This document shows positions 11,801-23,668 of a stretch of DNA of 64,000 bases, piece by piece; the stretch's first letter is position 1, and each line of letters begins with the position of its first letter. The notes under the pieces were generated by a model that made no database searches, was not told the origin of the DNA, and worked only from the letters and a program-made list of their open reading frames with translations. Made by a program: the position numbers and the translations under genes. Where the stretch lies: positions 55,024,001-55,088,000 of the forward strand of contig JASDFA010000018.1 in the NCBI GenBank assembly GCA_035772735.1, written 5' to 3'. The DNA is from Datura wrightii (taxonomy: Eukaryota > Streptophyta > Magnoliopsida > Solanales > Solanaceae).

Positions 11801-12249
11801 CAGATACCCACGAAATTAGTCAAGTGAGTATGTGCATCATTAGTTGCATGACCTGCAAATATCCCCTTCATGTTAAGTAGTTGGATCACGGCACTAGTAA
11901 CGTAAACTTTTCCCTAGCAGGCAAAGAGGGAGGCACAATAGCTCCAGTGGCACTGGTTTCATCAATATCAGCATCATCATCATCATCATCGAAGTACTGG
12001 TGCCTCTGCTAGTCTAGACCTCTTTTCCTTCTAGCTCGCTCAGCTTCAGCAACTAGGCGTTGCTCTTCAGCAACCCTTGCTAACTCTCTATCTCTAGCCC
12101 GAGCTTGTTCCTCAGCCAACATCCTGGGTCATTGCCTGTTCCATTGTTTCTTGCTCCTGTATGCTGGCCATTCTCCTTAGATTTCGTGTTTATTCAAGTT
12201 CGTGATCAATTTGAACCAAGGATTTTCCTTGGCTCCTAGTACTAGGCAT
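8811..12249 (-). pseudogene. Gag of element B, split by solo LTR D
   Basis: Likely start at the ATG at 12249 (MPSTRSQGKSLVQ), matching the gag start of element C (near 30,736). The capsid segment LRFNKKLKEVP and LLEIFSRSLN lies near 9950-10,020, and the C-terminal part PPFPQRLKKN near 8850. Multiple stops and frameshifts separate the pieces, and bases 10,202-11,747 are an inserted LTR. A (CAT/ATC)n stretch near 11,970-11,990 is a small microsatellite in the coding region. Confidence 0.65.
10202..11747 (-). repeat. Solo LTR D, 1,546 bp, nested in gag of B
   Basis: Bounded by a perfect 5-bp target duplication ATAAC (10,197-10,201 and 11,748-11,752), with TG...CA ends. On the minus strand it opens with a near-perfect hairpin (TGATGAGTTGGTAA / TTACCAACTCATTA). 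Near its 3' end is the 'tcgaatcccacgaggactgg' block seen in equivalent positions of LTRs A, B and C, which gives the orientation. No internal sequence remains: an element was removed by LTR-LTR recombination, or only an LTR is left. Confidence 0.9.
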
Positions 12250-12354
12250 GCACAAACCTAAGACCTATTAATAAAAAAAACAACAACAGAAAAATAAAAA
12301 GGAAATATAGACCAATAGTAAAGTAAACACGATTAACAAAAGCCTAAGTCGTAT

Positions 12355-12372
12355 TCCTCGGCAATGGCGCCA
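12355..12372 (-). other. Primer-binding site of B, tRNA-Asp type
   Basis: Minus strand TGGCGCCATTGCCGAGGA, two mismatches (both G to A) to the recalled tRNA-Asp-complementary site. Confidence 0.8.
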
Positions 12373-12380
12373 AAATTTAA

Positions 12381-13979
12381 TGTTGCCCAAATTAGACATC
12401 GTGAATGAGATATTAAAGCGATCGATGTCAAATATAGAACCCAACCAGGGTTGGGATTGAATCCCATGAGGAATACAATGAGAACTTGAGTTAATGCATT
12501 TAACTAATACTATTGGCTTACTTATTTCCTAGGGGGGAATATTCGAAACACAAAATAATACACAAGAGTAAATATTAGTAAATGTTTAAAACAATTTTGA
12601 TTGTATTCAGTCAATAAAGTGACTAGGATTGTGTTCCCCATGACTTCATAACCACAAGACTTTTATACTAGTGATCTATTCCGGTGTTTAGCTTGCAATA
12701 TTAGTAAGTTAAATTCACCTATATGGTTGGTCCCGTATCTAGATGATTATCACCACGCAACTTGGTCCGTATACGGGTGTATGCTTAATTAACCCTTACC
12801 CTTAATGTCAGATTAGCTATTTCTGGATAAGGTCAAGCTATTAGATGAGGGTTGATAGCCTCAAATCTCCGCTGTTAATCCCTTTTCCCATTCATCACCT
12901 CCTTGATCCGGTAAGTAAGAATAAGAAAAATTCCAACATTTGCAACCGTTAAGAAATAATTAAAACGAAGGGAAAACAATACATGTATAAACTCCGTTAA
13001 AGATTCACTTAGTATTTTTAACTATGCGTGTTAATTCATCATGGTTCCCACAATCCTAGTTATAGGTTTAGTTACTCATATTTGAATGATAACAATCACA
13101 AAATAAAGAAGAAATCATAATTGTAACTTACAAAATTCGTAGAAGAAAACCACATGAATTGAATAAAAAACCAAAACCGATGAACAAAACTTCAATGTTG
13201 TTTGATTCTAAAATTCAAGAATAAAATTACAAATTTTGTTTCTTGAACCAAGAATAATCATTAACAACACTATAATTTACGTGAAAAGTGGTAAAATAAA
13301 TTGTACTCAAAAACTAAACCTAAACAATGTATTTATAGTTCCGAACAAAAATTTTCCTAACTAAAAATGGACTCCAGGTCAGCAGTGGGAACGAGCCAAG
13401 TAATGACTCGTTGGGTCTCCCAACAAGTCGTGGCCAGTGAATTTGGGTCGTCCTCGGCAACTTATCCCGTCCTGGTGACGGGTCACCTAACTACTCGTTA
13501 GGCCTGGGCACGAGTCGTTTGGTCCCTCGTGGCCATAGATCACCAAATCCTCCGGTGCACTTGACGGATGTTCATTGTATCTCATGACGAGTCGTCAAGT
13601 TGCCCTATGACTCATTACATCATTCGTTGTCTTCCCTGGGCATTCTTCAGAACTTTTCCTCCCAGTCTCTAGGACTGTCATAACGACTCGTTACCAGATG
13701 TAACAAATCGTGCCTTCAACTCATTAAGTGCACTGGTTCTTCTTTGTAAAACACATACTCTTCTCCACTACTCCAGCAATGAGTCGTTCATTGGGATAAC
13801 GACTCGTGACCTGAGTAATAGCCTACATTATGGTCCATTTTTGCCTTACTTTGCCCATTTCATGTTTCGGACCTATTTTCCTGCAAAACTTAACAAAACA
13901 CATCATATCTATATAAACATACTCAAAATATGCATATTTTCTTGATTTTAAGCGTCGAAAGTGCCATAAAGTCACAGCA
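12381..13979 (-). repeat. 5' LTR of element B, 1,599 bp
   Basis: Minus strand starts TGCTGTGACTTTATGG and ends TTGGGCAACA. A TATAAATAC box lies at about 13,330-13,338. Upstream (13,391-13,810) is an array of palindromic words with GACTC/GAGTC cores, including two perfect 13-mers, TGACGAGTCGTCA (13,585-13,597) and TAACGACTCGTTA (13,681-13,693). The start is clearly related to LTR C. Confidence 0.85.
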
Positions 13980-15270
13980 CATAAGGTGTAGGCACACAAA
14001 CTATGCATATTGGAAGCTATATAGACCAGTTCAGGAACGAGTAAGAGTAGCGGTCGCGTTAGGCCTAAGGAGCCCAAACGGATCATATTTAGTTACAGGA
14101 GCCCAGATGGCTCACATTCAGTTACAGAAGCCTAGAAAGCTCACATTCAGTTACAAGAGCTCAGATGGCTCATATTCAGTTATAGGAGCCCAAATGGCTC
14201 AAGCATGATTACAGGAGCCCAGATGGCTTAAACATGATTATGGAAGCCCAGATGGCTTAGACACAACTATAGGAGCCTAGACAACTCAAATTCAGTTACA
14301 GGAGCCTAGACGGCTCATATTCAGTTAGAGAAGCCCAGATGGCTCAGATAAAGTTATAGTTACTTGTATGGCCTAAGGGGTACCAATAGGGGTATATAGA
14401 CTGATTTGCACCTGCTGAGGCTTATGGGCCCTAGGTAGGTTATTATTTCATTGCTTGTACCTTCCAGGCTTATGGGGGCTAGGTTAGGTTCTTGTTTGTA
14501 TACTTTCTTGTTAGTTGTAGCCTATGAATGTATGGTTGTATAGTTTCAGCTCATATATGTGTGGTGTTTTACTAGATGCAGGTTATGAATAAGAAAGCTT
14601 ACAGGTTATCTTATGCCCATTCTTTCTACATACTTTTAGTCTTTATCAGCTTCTATTCAAATTTTCACTACTATCTTACATATTCGGTACATATTATACT
14701 GACGCCCAACTATGGGGCGCTGCATACTTTCCTATAGGTTTAGACAACAAAATTCCGGGGTTTCCTAGCAGCTATTTAGAGTCAGTAGATTGGCCAGCTC
14801 CTTTCATTCGGAGCCTCCAAGTTGTAGAAGGTTATCTGTCTTTTATTTGTATCCTATTTGGGTAGGCTGGGGCCCTGTCTCGACCAATATTTTCACTCCT
14901 AGAGGCTTGCAGGCGACAATATTCAGTTAGTTGGTTGTTGTTGGCCGTGTGAGGCCCATGTACATCTTATTTTATACGTTGTCCATATGGGTCCTAGTAT
15001 AGCTGTTTGTGTTCATTCCTATTATAACTAGACAGCATGGTGGTCTTGTCAGCCCGCATAGGATCCCTTTATTGTTATGTTGGCTAGGTTAGCTGTCTTC
15101 CTTTACAGATGTTGTGTGGCCTTGTCGGCCCAAGGCTGTGTTTACAACCGAGACATAGCAGTTTTCTTTATTGTTTTTGAGTCGCTAGTGGGCACCAGAG
15201 GTGCATATGCCCAGCCAGGTCAGCCTAGATTCTCATATGGAATTAGGTACCAGTCATGCCTCCCATGAGT
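13980..15270 (+). repeat. Truncated Tekay-like LTR (3' part)
   Basis: Similar in order and wording to the 3' half of the solo LTR at 47,205-49,744: a minisatellite, then 'aggcttatgggggctagg', then 'ggggccctgtctcgacca', then 'ggcttgcaggc', then 'gttggccgtgtgaggcc'. The 5' part is missing where LTR B begins. The 3' boundary near 15,270 is approximate; the block ending 'gggcaccagaggtgc' corresponds to the end of the solo LTR. Confidence 0.6.
14069..14358 (+). repeat. 29-bp minisatellite, ten units
   Basis: Ten contiguous units of exactly 29 bp by my count, unit form GGAGCCCAGATGGCTC plus a variable ATTCAGTTACA end. It sits inside the LTR fragment, at the position where the solo LTR at 47 kb has its own 39-bp and 18-bp repeats. 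Confidence 0.9.
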
Positions 15271-15715
15271 TGCTGTTTCTCTCATTGTCTCATCCTTGGT
15301 TCCGATCTCAAGTCTCCTAACATGATCGAATAGGATGAGTCATTCCAAGCTCCAATAACTCATCGTTTCCAGCCATCATCACCACTGCTTCTATCCTGGG
15401 ATTCCTCCCAACGGACACTTACAACGACTCATTGTTCCCAACAATGAGTCATCCTATGATTCATGCCAACCCTTTTTTACCAAGAACATCCTCCTAATGA
15501 CTCATTCCAATGATCCATTACTTCAACCAACTGGTCATCCTAAGACTCGTTACTTCCCAACCTACTCTGCAGATTCTCACCACGGACACCTCCAACGGAT
15601 CGTTAGTCCCACACACCACTCGTACAATGAGTCGTTCTGAGAAAAAATTTTAGGTTTTCTGCTACTTTTCATTTCAAATCCTGAGTCTAGTCTTAGGAAC
15701 TTCCAGGGTATTACA
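15271..15715 (-). repeat. Tekay-like LTR fragment (5' end of the E3-type LTR)
   Basis: Minus strand starts TGTAATACCCTGG at 15,715, matching the start of the E3 LTR (TGTAATATTC at 20,482). It contains GACTC-core palindromes such as ATGAGTCAT (15,444-15,452). Its exact TG start abuts the broken reverse transcriptase of E3 at 15,716, which suggests an LTR insertion into that gene rather than a random deletion. The left border is approximate. Confidence 0.6.
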
Positions 15716-16833
15716 TCAACCAAAACTCACATTTCCTAAACTTGGCATACAACTGGTGATCCTTAAGAGGTTGTAGCACCACCCTCAAATGAGCGGCAGG
15801 ATCCTCTTCGCTCCAAGAGTATATGAGAATATCATCTATGAACATAATAATGAACATATCCAAATATGGCTTGAACACCCTGTTCATCAAATCCATAAAA
15901 GCTGCAGGAGCATTCGTTAGTCCAAAAGACATAACTACAACTCATAGTGACCATACCAAGTCCTGAAGCTTGTCTTAGGAATGTCACTCTCAGGAACCCT
16001 GAGCTGATGGTATCCGGATCTGAGGTCTATATTTGAGAAACACTGGGCACCCTGAAGCTGGTCAAACCAATCATCAATCTTGGGGAGAGGATACCTGTTC
16101 TTGATGATAACCTTGTTCAATTGCCTATAATCAATGCACATCCAAAAGGAACCATCCTTCTTTCGAACAAAAAGAACTGGTACACCCCATGGGGATTTGC
16201 TAGGTATGATGAAACCCTCATCTAGAAGGTCCTTCCACTACTCCTTCAACTCCTTTAGCTTAGTTGGAGCCATCTTGTAAATACCAAATGGGTCTCCCGC
16301 TCGGGAGGTATCCCCGGTAAATCATTTGGAAACACTTCTGGATATTCACACACTACAGGGACGGACTGGATAGTCAGGGTTTCGAATGTAGCATCCTTAA
16401 CCCTAACTAGATGGTACCTGCAACCCTTATAAATCATCTTTCTGGCCTTAAGGTAGGAAATGAAGAGACCTAGAGGCATAGCTAAACTACCCTTCCACTC
16501 CAGGATTGGCTCACCCAGAAATCGAAACTCTACCGCACGGGTTCTACAATTAGCTGAGGCATAACATGCATGTAGCCAATCAATGCTAAAGATAACATCA
16601 AAATCTTTCATGGCTAGCTCTACTAAATCTGCTGCAGTGACTTTCTGAAGAATTATGACAGGTCAATTTCTATATGCCCACCGAGCTACCACTGAATCAC
16701 TAATTAGGGTAGAGACTAAGAAGGGTTCTGATAGGATTTCAATATTGACTCCAAAATTACTAGCAACATAAGGAATCACAAAAGATAAAGTATCCCCTGG
16801 ATCTAACAAAGCATATACATCAAAGTGGAATAC
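15716..16833 (-). pseudogene. Protease/reverse transcriptase of E3 (frameshifted)
   Basis: Blocks in order: DVIFSIDWLHACYA (16,600), VPVVCEYPEVFPNDLPGIPP (16,340), MCIDYRQLNKV (16,140), SGYHQL, then after a frameshift at about 15,933 MSFGLTNAPAAF, and FIDDILIYS with both catalytic Asp (near 15,840). These are Tekay/chromovirus-type reverse transcriptase blocks. The gene stops at an inserted LTR. Confidence 0.8.
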
Positions 16834-18076
16834 TCATAACATATCGGTGAGAACATCTGGTGAAGTCTCCAGCTCCTGTCGAGATGCAAGGGCATAAAAC
16901 CTGTTTTGGCGCTGGCCACCACCTGCACTAGTACATGCACCCTGTTGAGCTAGGCGTGTTGGTGCTGATGCTGAATCGATAGCTTGAGCGCGGCCTCTAC
17001 CATCACCCTGTCTAGCTAAGGGACACTCCCGACGCATGTGGCTGGATCTACCAAACCCAAAATAGATATCTGATCCCATCAAGCACTCTCCCATATGAAT
17101 CTTTCCACACTTCCCTCAAGCCTAAAAGGTACGCTCTATCTGCATGCTCCTCTGGTCCCTCGAACTTGAGGCTCTGCTCCACTAATCACCTCATTTCCTA
17201 GATGGAGCACTGGCCGATGATAGCGCTGGAGCTAAAGTCCTTTGATGAGACTGCTGGCGATGTCTGCCTCCCGATCTCTGCTGAGAGAACCCATAATTAT
17301 CTATCCTAGCCCTCTTGGCCTCTCTCTCTCTCTCAGATGCACCGCCTCCATCTGCTGGGCGTACAGAACCAATTTAGAAAGTCAATGTCCTGGTGAAGCA
17401 TAGCGGTCCTACAATCCTTGACTAGGTAGTCTGCTACTCCATGCACAAACTGGCTCACTCGAGCTCTCTGATCAGCCACCATATTTGGACATACTTGGAC
17501 AAGTGAATGAACTCCAAAGCATACTCCTGGACCATCATATTACCCTGCCTTAAGTTCATAAACTCAGTTTCCTTAATCTCCCTCATATCACGAGGGAAGA
17601 ACCAATCCAGAAATGCGGCATGAAACTCATCCTAGCTAATGGGGCCTGCTCCAACTGTCCTGCTATCCTTCCATGCCTAAACCAAATGTACTTTCAACTG
17701 ATACAAGGCTAGATCTGTGCATTCCTCCCCGGTCACCCCCATGATTTGGGTGATCTTCAGCACTTCATCAGTGAACTCATGTGGATCCTTGTCCACCTTT
17801 GACCAAGGAACTCCAGAGGGTTCATCCTCAGAAAATCTCTAACTCTCACTGCTATCGCATTCTCATTTTGAAGGTCATGCGCTACCGCCTATTGGTTGAC
17901 TTGAGTGGTCAAATCTTGACCTAGTATATGTATGGTTGCCCTGAACTCTATGTGGGTAACCTACTCGAGTACATGATCCTCAGGGGCTGGTGGGGCCTGC
18001 TGGTGCCCATCTCTGTTGCCATTTTCATAGCCATTTCCACTTCCATTTCTTCTTCCGTTGACGCGTGAGGAGGCAT
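16834..18076 (-). pseudogene. Gag of E3 (degenerate)
   Basis: ATG at 18,076 followed by MPPHASTEEE in one frame and a Gly/Asn/Arg-rich start in the next, usual for Tekay gag. The zinc knuckle near 17,040 reads YFGFGRSSHMRRECP: the first two Cys ligands of CX2CX4HX4C are replaced by Tyr and Phe, so it could not bind zinc normally. Many stops. Confidence 0.65.
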
Positions 18077-18269
18077 GATTCTACAAAAGTGTATATCACG
18101 AGTTAGAAGGATAAAGAGACATTTCGTTGCACGACATAGATCATGAAAGAAGGGAACATTTCCTAAACATTTCATAGCCTCTTCGTCATAAGTGAGGCGC
18201 GTTTCACACCCATGAAAAAGACTCTACTTAATGCGGCTTTCAGACACCCTAGGACACTTCAAAACCTAA

Positions 18270-18281
18270 GCTCTGATACCA
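18270..18281 (-). other. Primer-binding site of E3, initiator-Met type
   Basis: Minus strand TGGTATCAGAGC, the standard sequence complementary to the 3' end of initiator Met-tRNA, next to the LTR end. Confidence 0.8.
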
Positions 18282-18285
18282 AGTT

Positions 18286-20482
18286 TATCACAACCCAAGC
18301 ATAGGCCCGGATAGAGACATAGGACAGGAAACCCCGAGAGGCTCCAAGTCTAGCCATGGAATGAGCATAACAATAAGGAGCATACTATAAGCAAATACTG
18401 ACATAACAACCATGCTTCAGCGGAAGTCTGCATACATATCATTTGAAAGAAAAAGTCAACAATGACAATCTGATTACTATATCATGTCTTAATAGCCTCT
18501 AACAATATTGATGAGCTGATGGGACAACACCCCCAACTAGATTGACAAAGTTCGAAACTGAAAACATAACCATAGATAGAAAGATGTCCTCGAAGGATAA
18601 GGACTCACCAATAGCTCGATAAACAGGCCTGAGGGATAAGCAAGACTAGAGATGCAATTGATACTGAACCCTCGAAACTGTATCATGAAATGATATAGCA
18701 TAAAATATGCGGTTAGTAATTGAAATGTACCAAGTATGCAAGGTAAGTAAAATAGACAGTTAAAATATGTAAGAGTAGACAAGAGTAGGACAGCATGAAC
18801 GTAAAGTAAATATCATAACATAACATGAGGGCTCAAGGTTTTCAACTCAGTCATAAATTATTCGTAATCATAATCATAGGAAGACTTTTAGAAACTTAAC
18901 TTGAGCAAAAGTACAATAACATAACAATGCATAAAAATATGTGGAACAATGGGAGGACTCATCATAATCGACACCATCATGATAGAGCTTACATGATGCC
19001 CCAACTATCTCACTCAAGTAGGCATAGTCATCCCAGGCTTGCCAGGCAAGGAACATGCAGAATGTGATATCATGAAAGGGGATCCATTAACATTTGGATA
19101 TATATATAAACCTACAGTGGCACGTAGTTCTGAGACACTCGCATAGTTCTTTGAACGCCGGGCTACTCGGTACTAGACACTGCTCCCAAAAACATGCATA
19201 TTAGGGCTCGTATAGTAACCGTAAAATCATTCATGACATTCATGGACAAATAAATAATAACATCATTGATCCCCATTTAAAATGCATGTTTAGCCATGAA
19301 CAAGGGCCCATGAATTAAGAAAGAGTCATAAATCCATCAATTATGAAATCCATGCATATTTGTAAAACATGTATAAACTTGACATTTCATAGATCCAGGA
19401 TAAGTACTTGAGAGAAATAAAATCATAAAGCATAAATCATAATTGGGCTAATTAAGATCAAGATCACAATGAAATCATAACTTGACTTTTCATAAAACAT
19501 ACATAATTGGGCATAATTGGATTTAAATTCAAATCTATAAATTTATATTTAAAATAGACATAAAATCTTCCCATAGATCATAAAACATGATTTAATACAT
19601 GAAAGGAATTGATCCATAGATGGATCATAGAGAATTTCACAAGAATTGGAATAAACCTCATAGATCATGAAACTTGAGTTTTAGAATTAGAAACCCATGG
19701 AATTGAGAAGAATTTAGGGCATGAGATTGAAAGGAACTCTCAATAATGCCTTCACATACCTGGGTAAATCTGATCAACACTCCCTCTTAAAATCCCAAAG
19801 GAAATTGAAGAGAATTTGGAGAGATTCTTCAAACTTGATCTTCAAGGAAGACTCCAAGTTGCATTCATGGAAATGGTGAGGCTTAGAATAGGTTTAACTC
19901 CCTTAAAACCCTCCTAACTAAGCTTAAAATGATGTAGTTTAGGACCTTAGGGCTTAGGAATGATAAAAATACCCTTAATGAAAAATATGAAAAAAACTGC
20001 AATGCCAGTGACAACGACTAGTACCATGAATTGTTGCTCGCTCCAAAAAGTCATTACCTCCCTCGTTACTTCACCCCACTTTTCGGACTCAGGTCTGCCA
20101 CCACAACTGGCACCATGAGTCATACCTAGCTCCCATAACCCATGGAAACCATCCATTATCACCATTTCCTACCTTCTGGGAACCCTTCCATCGGTACCAT
20201 ACAACGACTCGTCCATTGGAACAACTAGTCGTCCTATGACTCGTGCCAACCCTTTTTGACCAGGACCATCCTCCCAATGACCCATTACATTGAATAACGG
20301 GTTATTCTAATACCCGTTACTTCCAATTACATCATGCAGATTCTCACCACGAGCACCTCTAATGGGTCGTTAGACCCACTAACTACCCGTACAATGAGTC
20401 ATTATAAGAAGAAATAACAGATTTTTTGCTAGTTTCCATTTCCAATCCCAAATCTAGTATTAGGTACTTTTAGAATATTACA
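18286..20482 (-). repeat. 5' LTR of E3, about 2.2 kb (family T2)
   Basis: Minus strand starts TGTAATATTCTAAAAG and ends GGGTTGTGATA; the expected terminal CA has become TA. Related along its length to the plus-strand LTR at 32,466-34,759 (shared 'gtgtctagtaccgag', 'gagtgagatagttgggg', 'gtaagctctatcatgatgg'). Palindromic GACTC-core words lie at 19,990-20,402, including ATGAGTCAT (20,394-20,402). Confidence 0.75.
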
Positions 20483-21859
20483 TTATTCCTCGGCCACCAG
20501 TATAGTGGCTCCAGTAGCATGCCAATTTCAGCAGGGCGCATCTAACAATGCAGGTGGTAAGTAGTGCCAAAATCGGTTCTATCCACTATCATCTTGTCAG
20601 GAGCAAGAGGTCTCACCTGATGTGGTCACTGGTATGTTTCGAGTATTCCATCTTGATGTATATGCATTATTAGACCCAAGAGCCATATTATCCTTCGTGA
20701 CACCTTATGTTGCTTTCAGTTTCAGTCCCAAAGTCTTATCAGAATCCTTCTCAGTCTTTATTCCTGTCAGTGAGTCAGTTATAGCTCGATGAGTATACAA
20801 AAATTACCTTGTCACAACCCTTTAGAAAGTCACCTTAGCCGACTTAGTAGAGTTAGACATGACTAATTTCAATGTTATTTTCAATATGAATTAGTTGTAT
20901 GCATGTTATGCTTCAGTTAATTATAGACCTGATCAGTAGAGTTTTAATTTTTAGGTGAACCAATTATAGAATAGAAGGGTAATTCAATTATTCCTGCAGG
21001 TCGCTTTGTCTCCTATCTTAAGGCTAGAAAGATGATATCCAAGGTTTGTGTATACCATCTAGTTCAGGTAAAGGATGTTACATCTGAGACCCCAACTTTC
21101 ATATTAGTTCCAGTAGTATGTGAGTTTCCGATGGTGTTTTCCGATGATCTACCAAGAGTCCCTCTCGAGCAGGAGATTAACTTTGGTATTGACCTTCTCC
21201 CTGATACGTAGCCCATACCCATTATTTCTTATAGAATAGCTCTAGCCGACCTAAAGGAGTTGAAAGAGCAGTTGAAAGATCTCTTAGATAAGAGCTTCAT
21301 CAGGCCTAGTAAGTCCCCATGGGGTGATCCAGTTCTCTTTGTTCAAAAGAAGGATGGTTCACTTAGGATGTGCATTGATTATCGACAATTGAACAAGGTT
21401 ACAATTAAGAATAAGTATCCCCTCCCCAGGATTGATGACTTATTTGACCAACTTCAGGGTGCTAAGTGCTTTTTGAATATAGACCTTAGATCCGGCTATC
21501 ACCAGCTCATAGTTAGGGAGAGTGACATTTTGAAAACAACCTTCAGGACTCGATATGGACTCTATGAGTTTGTACTTATGTCTTTTGGACTAATGAATGA
21601 TCCTGTAGCTTTTATAGATTTGATGAAAAGGGTGTTTAAGCAGTATTTGGACATGTTCATCATATTCTTCATAGATGAAATTCTTATATACACTCAGAGT
21701 GAGGAGAATCATGCCGCTCATTTGAGGATTTTATTGAAGACTCTCAAGGACGGCCAGTTGTTTGCTAAATTTAGCAAGTCTGAGTTTTGGCTGAACTCGG
21801 TAGAATTCTTAAGTCATATGGTGTCTAGTGATGGTATGCATGTGGACTCTCAGAATTAG
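20483..21859 (+). pseudogene. Protease and reverse transcriptase of E2
   Basis: Protease remnant near 20,670 (LDPRAILSFVTPYVAF; Asp kept, Gly of D-x-G replaced by Arg). The reverse transcriptase is open for 199 residues (21,260-21,859): MCIDYRQLNKV, IDLRSGYHQL, MSFGLMNDPVAF and FIDEILIY near 21,675. The catalytic pair FIDD has become FIDE, so activity is doubtful. The frame ends at a TAG at 21,857-21,859. Confidence 0.8.
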
Positions 21860-23668
21860 AGGTAGTGAAAAATGGGCCTAGACCTGTCAGTCCAACAAAT
21901 ATTAAGAGCTTTTTGTGTCTAGCTAGCTACTATAGGAGATCTGTGGATGGATTTTCATCCATTGCAGTACCATTGACTAAGTTGACCTAGAAGAAGGTTA
22001 AGTTTCAGTGGTCCGATGCTTGTGAGATGAGCTTTCAGGAGCTAAAAGACTCGACTCACTTCAGCCCCAGTTTTGACCCTACCAAAGGGCACAGATAGTT
22101 TTATGGGGTATTGTGATGCCTCCAGGATCAGCCTTGGGTGTGTGTTGATGCAGCATGGCAAGGTTATTGCATATGCCTCAAGACAGCTTAAAGTTCATGA
22201 GAAGAACTACCTGGTGCATGATCTTGAGTTAGCGGCGTTGGTGTTTTCCCTAAAGATTTGGAGGCAGTACTTGTATGGGATGTATGTGGACATGTTAATG
22301 GATCACGAGAGTCTACAATATGTGTTTAGTCAAAAGGATCTGAATTTATGACAAAGGAGATGGTTAGAGCATCTCAAAGATTATGACATGAGCGTTCTTT
22401 ATCATCTGGGCAAGGACAATGTAGTGGTGGATGTCCTTAGCAGGTTGTCCATGGAGAGTGTATCTCATGTTGATGAGGGAAGGAAAGAGTTAGTGAAAGA
22501 TGTTCATAGGCTTGCTCATTTATGGGTACACCTGGTTGACTCGGCAGATAGTGGTTTTATTATTTAGAACGGGTCAAAGTCTTCATTGATGACTAAGTTC
22601 AAAGCAAGGCAAGATGAGGATCCTATCTTGGTGAAATTGAAGGAAGCGGTCCGGAATCAGAAAGTGAAAGTTTTCTCTCAAGGGGGAGATGGTGTGCTCC
22701 AATATCAGGGTCGTTATGAGTACTGGGTGTAGATGACTTGAGAGAGCGGATATTTCTTGAGGCTCATGATTTTAGTTATTTTATCCATCCAGGTGACACC
22801 AAGATGTGTCGTGACCTATAGGAAGTCTATTGGTGGAATGGCATGAAGAAGGACATGGTAGAATTTGTGGCTAAGTGTCCTAACTGCCAATAAGTGAAGG
22901 TTGAGCATCAAAGACTGCGAGGTATGCTTCAGATATTATTATTCCTACTTAAAAGTGGAAATAGATCAATATGGACTTCATCATAGGGTTTCCTCATACA
23001 CGCTGATAGTATGACTCTATATGGGTGATTATAGACTGGTTGACCAAGTCAGCACATTTCTTACTCGTCAAAACTATAGATTTAGCCGAGGGCTATGCTA
23101 GAATTTACATTCATAAGTTAGTTTAGTTGCATGGAGTGCCATTATCGATAATCTCAAACAGGGGTACTCAATTCACCTCTCAGTTTTGGAGATCATTTCA
23201 GAAAGGTCTTGGTACATAGGTGAAACTTAGCACAGCTTTTCACCCGCAGATATATGGTCAGGCCGAGCGGACCATTCAAACTCTTGAGGACATGTTGAGA
23301 GCATGTGTGATTGATTTTAAGGATAGTTCGGATGATCACTTGCCTCTCATCAAGTTTTCCTATAACAACAATTATCACTCTAGCATTCAGATGGCTCTAT
23401 TTGAGGCTCTTTACGGGCTGAGGTGTAGATCACCTATCTGATGGTTTGAGGTAGGTGAGGCTATAGGCTAGATTCAGTTCATGAGGCCATGGAGAAAGTT
23501 CAACTTATTCGAGAAAGGATGAAGATAGCCCAGAGTTGACAGAAATCGTATGCAGATGTTAGGAGGAGAGAGCTTGAGTTCAAGGTTGACGATGGGTGTT
23601 TCTGAAAGTGTCTACCATGAAGGGAGTTATGAGGTTTGGTCATAAAGGGAATCTTAGTCCCTAATATG
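21860..23668 (+). pseudogene. RNase H and integrase of E2 (many stops)
   Basis: RNase H: YCDASRISLGCVLMQHGKV (22,105), DLELAAL, DHESLQYVF (22,310). Integrase: zinc-binding CPNCQ (22,880), then the catalytic core with several stops, then HPQIYGQAERTIQTL holding the catalytic Glu (near 23,265) and the block YNNNYHSSIQMA. At least a dozen stops between 22,560 and 23,220. Confidence 0.75.

Larger units (their letters stand above)
6927..13979 (-). mobile_element. Athila-like LTR retrotransposon B, interrupted by A and by solo LTR D
   Basis: 5' LTR 13979-12381, primer site 12372-12355, then gag, protease and reverse transcriptase running leftward to about 6950, where element A has inserted. RNase H, integrase and the 3' LTR would lie beyond A, outside the window. 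A solo LTR with a 5-bp target duplication is nested in gag. LTR length (1,599 bp) and termini match element C (1,605 bp), so B and C belong to one group. Confidence 0.8.
15716..20482 (-). mobile_element. Tekay-like LTR retrotransposon E3 (3' truncated)
   Basis: 5' LTR 20482-18286, primer site 18281-18270, gag from 18,076, then protease and reverse transcriptase, broken at 15,716 just after the block KCEFWL. RNase H, integrase and 3' LTR are absent. It lies within the gag-protease region of plus-strand element E2, whose recognisable coding sequence resumes right after 20,482. Confidence 0.75.
20483..23668 (+). mobile_element. Tekay-like element E2, decayed pol remnant
   Basis: Plus-strand remains of gag end, protease, reverse transcriptase, RNase H and integrase. 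The 5' part is cut off by E3, and the 3' end fades at about 23,670 where sequence of element C begins. Its 3' LTR may be the T2-type LTR at 32,466-34,759, on the far side of C. That link is inference. Confidence 0.65.

Noticed and set aside
14069..14358. CRISPR-like periodic 29-bp repeats
   Set aside because: Units are contiguous with no unique spacers, in plant DNA and within an LTR; it is a minisatellite.
18270..18281. tRNA gene suggested by tRNA-complementary words (also at 5,510, 12,355, 30,836 and 56,390)
   Set aside because: Only 12-18 bases match the tRNA 3' end; they are primer-binding sites next to LTRs. No complete tRNA gene was found.
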